Under the pieces are notes generated by a model. The model was not told the DNA's origin. It saw nothing but the letters and a program-made list of their open reading frames with translations, and ran no database searches. A stretch of DNA of 9,003 bases from Pseudoflavonifractor sp047637855 (GTDB lineage: Bacteria; Bacillota; Clostridia; Oscillospirales; Oscillospiraceae), in NCBI GenBank assembly GCA_047637855.1, contig JBLJBF010000094.1, positions 1 through 9,003 of the forward strand. The letters are read 5' to 3'. Each line of letters begins with the position of its first letter. The first letter of the stretch is position 1. The position numbers were made by a program, and so were the translations under genes. This document shows positions 5,107 through 9,003 of the stretch, piece after piece.

Positions 5107-6150
5107 TTAGATAGAGAGCGCGGCGCAGAGCCAGCCGGCGAGATGTCCGGTTCCGGCGTTGTAGGCGCAGGCGGCGCGCAGCTTGTCCATGGTCTCCACG
5201 GCGGCGAGGAGGGCGCGGGAGGTCAGCTTGTCCGCCGCCAGCTTTGCGGCGGCGAGCCGCTCCTGGTCCGGCTCCCCGGGGTCGGTCCCGGCATTCAGGA
5301 CCAGCGCGTGGCGCAGGAGCAAAATGGTCTCCCCCAGCAGGGCCTCCACATCGGCGCGCTCCCACTTCTCCAGCGAGACCGAGAACTCCAGCAGGGCCAG
5401 TTCGTCCCCGCCGGCCAAAAGCCGCAGGAGCCTGACGGCGCCCTCCCGGACGGCGTCTCCCGCGGCCGCGCCCTCCAGCTCGGCTACCGCCCGGCCCAGC
5501 ACCCCTTCACAGCGCTGGGCGGCGGCGGCAATGGCCTGGGAAGGCCGGTCGGGATACCGGGCGCGCAGATACCCCTCCGCCTCGGCCGCCGTGACAGGGG
5601 AGAGGGTGAGGGTCTCGCACCGGGAACGCACTGTGGGCAGCAGGGCAGCGGCGTTATCGGTGAGCAGGAGAAAGGCGGCGTAGGCCGGCCCTTCCTCCAA
5701 CAGCTTGAGCATGGCGTTCTGTCCGCTGGCGTTCATAGTCTGGGCGTTCTCCAGCAGGTAAACCTTGCGGGAGGCCTCGTTGGGGCGGATGTACGCGTCG
5801 GACCGCAGGGCCCGGACCTGGGCTACGCTGATGTCCTTTCCGTCGCCGCCGATCCGAATCACGTCGGGGTGAATGTCCCGCAGCACCTTGCGGCAGTGCG
5901 GGCAGGAGCCGCAAGGCTTTTCCCCGCCGTGCTCCGCAGGTCTTGCAAAGGCGCCGTTACCCCCCCTGTCCGGCGGGGAGGACGCGTCCCCCTCGCAAAT
6001 CAGGGCAGCCGCCAGCAGCCGGGCCAGCGTGTGCTTCCCCGTCCCCGCGGACCCGGCCAGGATGTACGCATGAGACAGGCCCCGCCCCGCGCCCTCTGCC
6101 GAGAGCTGCCGCTTGAGCGGGGTGTTGCCCGCGAGCTGGGAGAGCTCCAT
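5107..6150 (-). CDS. holB: DNA polymerase III delta prime subunit (clamp loader)
   Basis: HolB is part of the clamp loader that places the sliding clamp on primed DNA. The 347-residue product begins MELSQLAGNTPLKRQL and has a Walker A motif, GSAGTGKHT, at residues 33-41. The zinc module consists of Cys52, Cys80, Cys83 and Cys86. A degenerate Walker B region, VYLLENAQTM, lies at 130-139, with NAMLKLLEE at 145-153 and the SRC sensor motif at 176-178. Helical C-terminal sequence follows, as in clamp-loader domain III. The gap between Cys52 and Cys80 is about 19 residues longer than the usual C-X8-C spacing. The start ATG overlaps the darA stop by one base (TGATG), implying coupled translation, and no strong Shine-Dalgarno site is visible. 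A second DnaX-like gene is unlikely given the length and context. Confidence 0.94.
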   Translation of the reverse strand: MELSQLAGNTPLKRQLSAEGAGRGLSHAYILAGSAGTGKHTLARLLAAALICEGDASSPPDRGGNGAFARPAEHGGEKPCGSCPHCRKVLRDIHPDVIRIGGDGKDISVAQVRALRSDAYIRPNEASRKVYLLENAQTMNASGQNAMLKLLEEGPAYAAFLLLTDNAAALLPTVRSRCETLTLSPVTAAEAEGYLRARYPDRPSQAIAAAAQRCEGVLGRAVAELEGAAAGDAVREGAVRLLRLLAGGDELALLEFSVSLEKWERADVEALLGETILLLRHALVLNAGTDPGEPDQERLAAAKLAADKLTSRALLAAVETMDKLRAACAYNAGTGHLAGWLCAALSI

Positions 6151-6473
6151 CAGACGTGCTCGAACCGCTCGATGTCCACCACGAAGATGGTGGCGCCGCC
6201 TACGACGACCTCCACGGGCATACTGGGGTAGTACCCGTAGCTCATCTCGGTGGTGGTGGGGATCATCTGCTTGCGGGAGTGGGACTCCTCTTTGATAATG
6301 TCGATGACGCTCTGGACCTTCTCCTCGTCCACACCCACGAGAATGGTGGTGTTTCCCGACATCAGGAAGCCGCCGGTGGTGGCCAGCTTGGTAGAGGAAA
6401 AGCCCTTTTTGGTGAGGGCCTGGCTCACGGCGGAGGCGTCGTCATGGTTGACGATGGCAAGAACCAATTTCAT
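6150..6473 (-). CDS. darA: Cyclic-di-AMP receptor DarA (PstA-like, YaaQ)
   Basis: DarA/PstA proteins are PII-like trimers that bind cyclic di-AMP; their downstream target is not settled. The 107-residue product aligns along its whole length with B. subtilis DarA as I recall it. It has MKLVLAIVNHDD at the start, TKLATTGGFLMSGNTT at 28-43 (ligand-pocket residues), and PVEVVVGGATIFVVDIERF near the end. It is not a classical nitrogen PII protein, since the T-loop is small and the B-loop differs. The ATG at 6471-6473 is preceded by AAAGGAGGG at 6481-6489 with a 7-base spacer. It lies between a yaaO-like gene (42 bases upstream) and holB (overlapping by one base). Confidence 0.96.
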   Translation of the reverse strand: MKLVLAIVNHDDASAVSQALTKKGFSSTKLATTGGFLMSGNTTILVGVDEEKVQSVIDIIKEESHSRKQMIPTTTEMSYGYYPSMPVEVVVGGATIFVVDIERFEHV

Positions 6474-6515
6474 TTCGAATCCCTCCTTTGGGACGGTTTC
6501 CGCCCATGACAGGGC

Positions 6516-7841
6516 TTATAAGGCAACAACTTGCACCTCTTGTTCCATATTATAACCTATCCCGGTCAAATATGCGAGATGTTTTTTCCCGATCCGCTCC
6601 CCCGGGGCCACCACGGGTACGCCGGGGGGATAGGGGGCGACCTGGCAGGCGGCAACGCGCCCCTCGGCGCGCTTCAGCAGTACCGTCTCCCCGGCGGCAA
6701 ACCGGGACGCCCTGGGTGAGAGGACCACCTCGGGCGGCGGCGGGAGCGGCCCCATGAGCACGTCGGGCGCAGTCTCCGCGCCAAGCTCCCGCAGCGCCCG
6801 CTCCAGCCGCGCGAAATCCCGCGCTCCGTCGGCGCAGGTGAAGAGAAAAACCACGTGACCGCGGTCGGCCATTTCCGGGTAGACCCCCCGGGCCTCCAGC
6901 TTCCCGCTCAGGGCAAACCCATCCCCCGTTTTGAGGACAAACCTGGCCTCATCCAGCGGAGCGTCCTCCTCCGAGAGGGAGGGGAAGGCCATGCGCAGCC
7001 GGGCCGCTCTGGCGCAGACCGCCTGATAGGCCGAGCGCCCCTCGTCCTCCATCCAGGCCCTGGCCCCGTCCAGAGAGGCCATCAGCAGATAGGAGGGACT
7101 GGAGCTGCCGTACAGGCTGCCCGCCTGCCGCAGCGCGGCGTGGGAGAACCCAGCCCCGGCAAAGAGGAGGGCGCTCTGGCCCAGAGCGGGCAAGGTCTTG
7201 TGGGCCGAGGTCACCACCAGGTCGGCGGCGGCGCAGCCCCCATTTCCCAGGAAGGGCAGATGGGCCCCGTGGGCGGCGTCCACCACCAATTTTCCACCAT
7301 GGGCGTGTACCACGGCGGCGAGAGCCGAAATATCCGATAGCACTCCGTAATATGTTGGGGAGACAATACAGACTGTTTTTATCTCCGGGTGGTCTTTCAG
7401 GCAGTTGTCCACAGTCTGGGGAGCGATCGGGCCATAGACCCCGGCGCCATCCAGCCAGGGCCGACCGAGGTAGATGGGGGACAGGTCCAGCAAAGCGAGC
7501 GCGTTGTAGGCCGAGCGGTGGCTGCTCCGGTCCAGCAGAACGGAGGACCCGGTCCCGGCGGCCAAGGTCAGGGCTGTCAGCATTCCCTGGGTGCTCCCCC
7601 CGGTGAGGAAGAGGCACTCCTCCATCCCGAAGGCGGCGGCCCACAGGGCCTCGGCGGCTCGGATAGGCCCGTCGCCCGAGAAGAGGTCCCCCGTAGGGGT
7701 CAGCTCGGTAAAGTCCAGCGCGGCGGAGGGAGAGAGCTCGGGCAGAGGGAGAGCCCGCCCCTTGTGCCCCGGCACATGGAGCCGCAGGGGGTTTTCCCCG
7801 GCGAAGGCCCGCAGCGCGTCATAGAGCGGCGTCGGCCCCAT
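6516..7841 (-). CDS. yaaO: PLP-dependent Orn/Lys/Arg decarboxylase-family protein (YaaO-like)
   Basis: The family uses pyridoxal phosphate to decarboxylate basic amino acids to polyamines or their precursors. The substrate of this branch is not established, so I do not assign one. In the 441-residue product, LHVPGHKGR lies at 21-29, DFTELTPTGDLFSGDGPI at 43-60, and FLTGGSTQG at 78-86. The cofactor aspartate is in VVDAAHGAH (Asp188), and the Schiff-base lysine is Lys215 in SAHKTLPALGQS. The C-terminal domain carries PPGVPVVAPGE at 405-415. It is slightly shorter than B. subtilis YaaO (about 480). The ATG at 7839-7841 has GGAGGTG at 7848-7854 with a 6-base spacer; an in-frame TTG at 7856 overlaps that site and is unlikely. 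The gene probably leads the operon with darA, holB and ricT. Confidence 0.9.
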   Translation of the reverse strand: MGPTPLYDALRAFAGENPLRLHVPGHKGRALPLPELSPSAALDFTELTPTGDLFSGDGPIRAAEALWAAAFGMEECLFLTGGSTQGMLTALTLAAGTGSSVLLDRSSHRSAYNALALLDLSPIYLGRPWLDGAGVYGPIAPQTVDNCLKDHPEIKTVCIVSPTYYGVLSDISALAAVVHAHGGKLVVDAAHGAHLPFLGNGGCAAADLVVTSAHKTLPALGQSALLFAGAGFSHAALRQAGSLYGSSSPSYLLMASLDGARAWMEDEGRSAYQAVCARAARLRMAFPSLSEEDAPLDEARFVLKTGDGFALSGKLEARGVYPEMADRGHVVFLFTCADGARDFARLERALRELGAETAPDVLMGPLPPPPEVVLSPRASRFAAGETVLLKRAEGRVAACQVAPYPPGVPVVAPGERIGKKHLAYLTGIGYNMEQEVQVVAL

Positions 7842-7871
7842 AGTTCTCACCTCCAAAGCGTTGTTTTCTCC

Positions 7872-7900
7872 AGTGTATCAGGAAACCCCGGCGGGGGCAA
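7872..7900 (-). promoter_or_regulatory. Candidate promoter of the yaaO-darA-holB-ricT operon
   Basis: The minus strand has TTGCCC (7895-7900), a 17-base spacer and TACACT (7872-7877). A TG one base upstream of the -10 (TGA in 7878-7880) makes it an extended -10. Both hexamers are imperfect (TTG plus weak match; 4 of 6). It would start transcription about 25 bases before the yaaO start codon, leaving a very short leader. The -35 lies within the arm and loop of a GC-rich inverted repeat, which could affect its use. Confidence 0.4.
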
Positions 7901-7934
7901 GCCCCGCCGGCCTGTCAAAAAGACTGCTTGACAG
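7888..7934. other. Two stacked inverted repeats between aspS and yaaO
   Basis: CCGGCGGGG (7888-7896) and CCCCGCCGG (7902-7910) form a perfect 9-bp stem with a 5-base loop. Next to it, CTGTCAA (7912-7918) and TTGACAG (7928-7934) form a perfect 7-bp stem with a 9-base loop. The first is followed on the minus strand by a weak GGTTTCC, not a clean T-run. A backup termination site or protein-binding site is possible. Nothing else was recognised in 7935-7975 apart from the terminator listed next. Confidence 0.55.
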
Positions 7935-7939
7935 CCGCA

Positions 7940-7963
7940 GGGGCCGCCCTTCCGGGCGGCCCC
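7940..7963 (-). terminator. Stem-loop after aspS, probable terminator
   Basis: GGGGCCGCCC (7940-7949) and GGGCGGCCCC (7954-7963) form a perfect 10-bp GC stem. On the minus strand the loop reads GGAA, a GNRA tetraloop. It lies 12 bases beyond the aspS stop. A direct T-run is missing; the nearest minus-strand run of T residues is about 20 bases further on (7917-7923), inside the next inverted repeat. Termination or 3'-end protection of aspS mRNA is the likely role, but it is not a textbook terminator. Confidence 0.55.
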
Positions 7964-7975
7964 CTAATGCTGCTG

Positions 7976-9003
7976 TTACCCCTCGTCCTCGTTTCTGGTG
8001 CACTGGATGCTCAGCTCATCCAGCTGCTTGTCGGTGACCACACCGGGGGCGCCCATCATCAGGTCCTGGGCGTTTTTGTTCATGGGGAAGGGGATGATCT
8101 CCCGGATGGAGTCCTCGCCCGCCAGGAGCATGACCATGCGGTCCACGCCGGGGGCGATGCCCGCGTGGGGGGGCGCGCCGTAGGTGAAGGCGTGATACAT
8201 GGCGGGGAACTTGCTCTTCACGTCCTCCTCGCCCAGGCGGACGAGCTTGAAGGCCTCCAGCATGATCTCGGGATCGTGGTTACGCACCGCGCCGGAGGAG
8301 AGCTCCACCCCGTTGCACACCAGGTCGTACTGGTAGGCGGTGATGCTCAGGGGGTCCACCTCACCGGCGGCGGCTTTTTTTAGGACCTCCATCCCGCCGC
8401 CCGGCATGGAGAAGGGGTTGTGACAGAACTCCAGTTCGCCGCTTTCCTCGCCCATCTCATACATGGGGAAGTCTACGATCCAGCAGAACTCATACCGCTC
8501 CTTGTCCATATGCTCGGGGCAAAGGGCGGCGGCCTGCTTGATAAAAACGCCAGCCGTCTTCTGGGCGGCGAGGAGCTTACCCGCGGTCAAGCCCACGAGG
8601 GTATTGGGAGTAAGGCCCAGAGCGGCGACCACCGCGTCCTTGCGCTCCTGGAGGAACTTACTCACACCGCCCACCAGCTCGCCCTTCTCGTCCAGGCGCA
8701 GCCAGTAGACCTTCTGCCCGGCCTGGACCTCCACGTCGGCGCAGAGCTGGTCGATCTGCTTGCGGGTGAGAGCGCAGCCGCTCACAGGCACAGCCTTGAC
8801 GGTGTTTCCGGCAAAGGGCTCGAAGCCGCAGTCCGTCACCAGCCCCGTCACGTCATGCACCGTGAGGTCGATGCGTAGGTCGGGCTTGTCCGAGCCGTAC
8901 TTCTCCATGGCGTCCACATAGGTGACCCGCTGGAAGGGGGCGGAGGAGGCAATATCATATTTGCCGTACTTGGCAAAGACGGGGGGAAGCACATCCTCCA
9001 GCA
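7976..9003 (-). CDS. aspS: Aspartyl-tRNA synthetase, C-terminal part (5' end outside window)
   Basis: AspRS charges tRNA-Asp with aspartate using ATP. About 342 codons are present, open through the right edge; a GTG near 8992 is internal, not a start. The preserved part contains the catalytic-core segment YGSDKPDLRIDL and then the bacterial insertion (GAD-like) domain. The core resumes with CWIVDFPMYE, HNPFSMP, YDLVCNGVELSSGAVRNHDPEIM and YGAPPHAGIAPGVDRMVMLLAGEDSIREIIPFP. This last stretch is class II motif 3 with its conserved arginine. The end NAQDLMMGAP is typical of bacterial AspRS. The tRNA anticodon-binding domain and motifs 1 and 2 lie outside the window, so whether it discriminates tRNA-Asn cannot be judged. 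It is separated from yaaO by 134 bases and probably transcribed separately. Confidence 0.96.
   Translation of the reverse strand, partial: LEDVLPPVFAKYGKYDIASSAPFQRVTYVDAMEKYGSDKPDLRIDLTVHDVTGLVTDCGFEPFAGNTVKAVPVSGCALTRKQIDQLCADVEVQAGQKVYWLRLDEKGELVGGVSKFLQERKDAVVAALGLTPNTLVGLTAGKLLAAQKTAGVFIKQAAALCPEHMDKERYEFCWIVDFPMYEMGEESGELEFCHNPFSMPGGGMEVLKKAAAGEVDPLSITAYQYDLVCNGVELSSGAVRNHDPEIMLEAFKLVRLGEEDVKSKFPAMYHAFTYGAPPHAGIAPGVDRMVMLLAGEDSIREIIPFPMNKNAQDLMMGAPGVVTDKQLDELSIQCTRNEDEG

Noticed and set aside
5143..6231. Open frame of 362 codons on the plus strand opposite holB
   Set aside because: Antisense to holB, which has Walker A, zinc and SRC motifs; the shadow protein has no family features.

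Overview
The window is GC-rich outside its one AT-rich intergenic stretch. Gene content and order point to the replication-origin neighbourhood of a Firmicute. The high GC, the proteins' character and the sporulation-associated genes (jag, yidC of the Oxa1/SpoIIIJ type, ricT) suggest class Clostridia, most likely a gut Oscillospiraceae relative (Flavonifractor/Intestinimonas/Oscillibacter-like). The taxonomy is inferred from recognition only, not from a search.

Layout. (1) Positions 1-384, minus strand: the N-terminal 128 codons of dnaA, running off the left edge. (2) 385-810: an AT-rich divergent intergenic region with a likely dnaA promoter on the minus strand, a perfect-consensus rpmH promoter on the plus strand, weak DnaA-box-like sites and a structured rpmH leader. 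(3) 811-3708, plus strand: the classic origin-flanking cluster rpmH-rnpA-yidD-yidC-jag, closed by a strong intrinsic terminator at 3721-3756. (4) 3829-7841, minus strand: a convergent operon that reads, in transcription order, yaaO-like decarboxylase, darA (c-di-AMP receptor), holB (clamp-loader delta prime) and ricT (Fe-S protein of the Ric complex). It corresponds to the Bacillus subtilis yaaO-tmk-darA-yaaR-holB-ricT block, but tmk and yaaR are absent. (5) 7888-7963: a cluster of three stem-loops between genes. (6) 7976-9003, minus strand: the C-terminal part of aspS, whose start lies beyond the right edge.

How the genes fit together. The left arm combines replication initiation (DnaA), ribosome and tRNA processing (L34, RNase P protein) and membrane-protein biogenesis (YidD, YidC, and the RNA-binding protein Jag/KhpB). 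The right arm combines clamp loading (HolB), second-messenger sensing (DarA) and RNA processing or developmental control (RicT). The usual mnmE-mnmG-rsmG genes do not follow jag, and the right-arm genes are oriented head-on to a fork leaving the origin rightwards, so the arrangement looks rearranged relative to B. subtilis.

I found no convincing undescribed system: no mobile element, CRISPR array, tRNA or rRNA. The points that stand out are the lost tmk/yaaR, an insertion inside the HolB zinc module, lysine in place of the key YidC arginine, a long repetitive RicT tail, and several structured intergenic regions.
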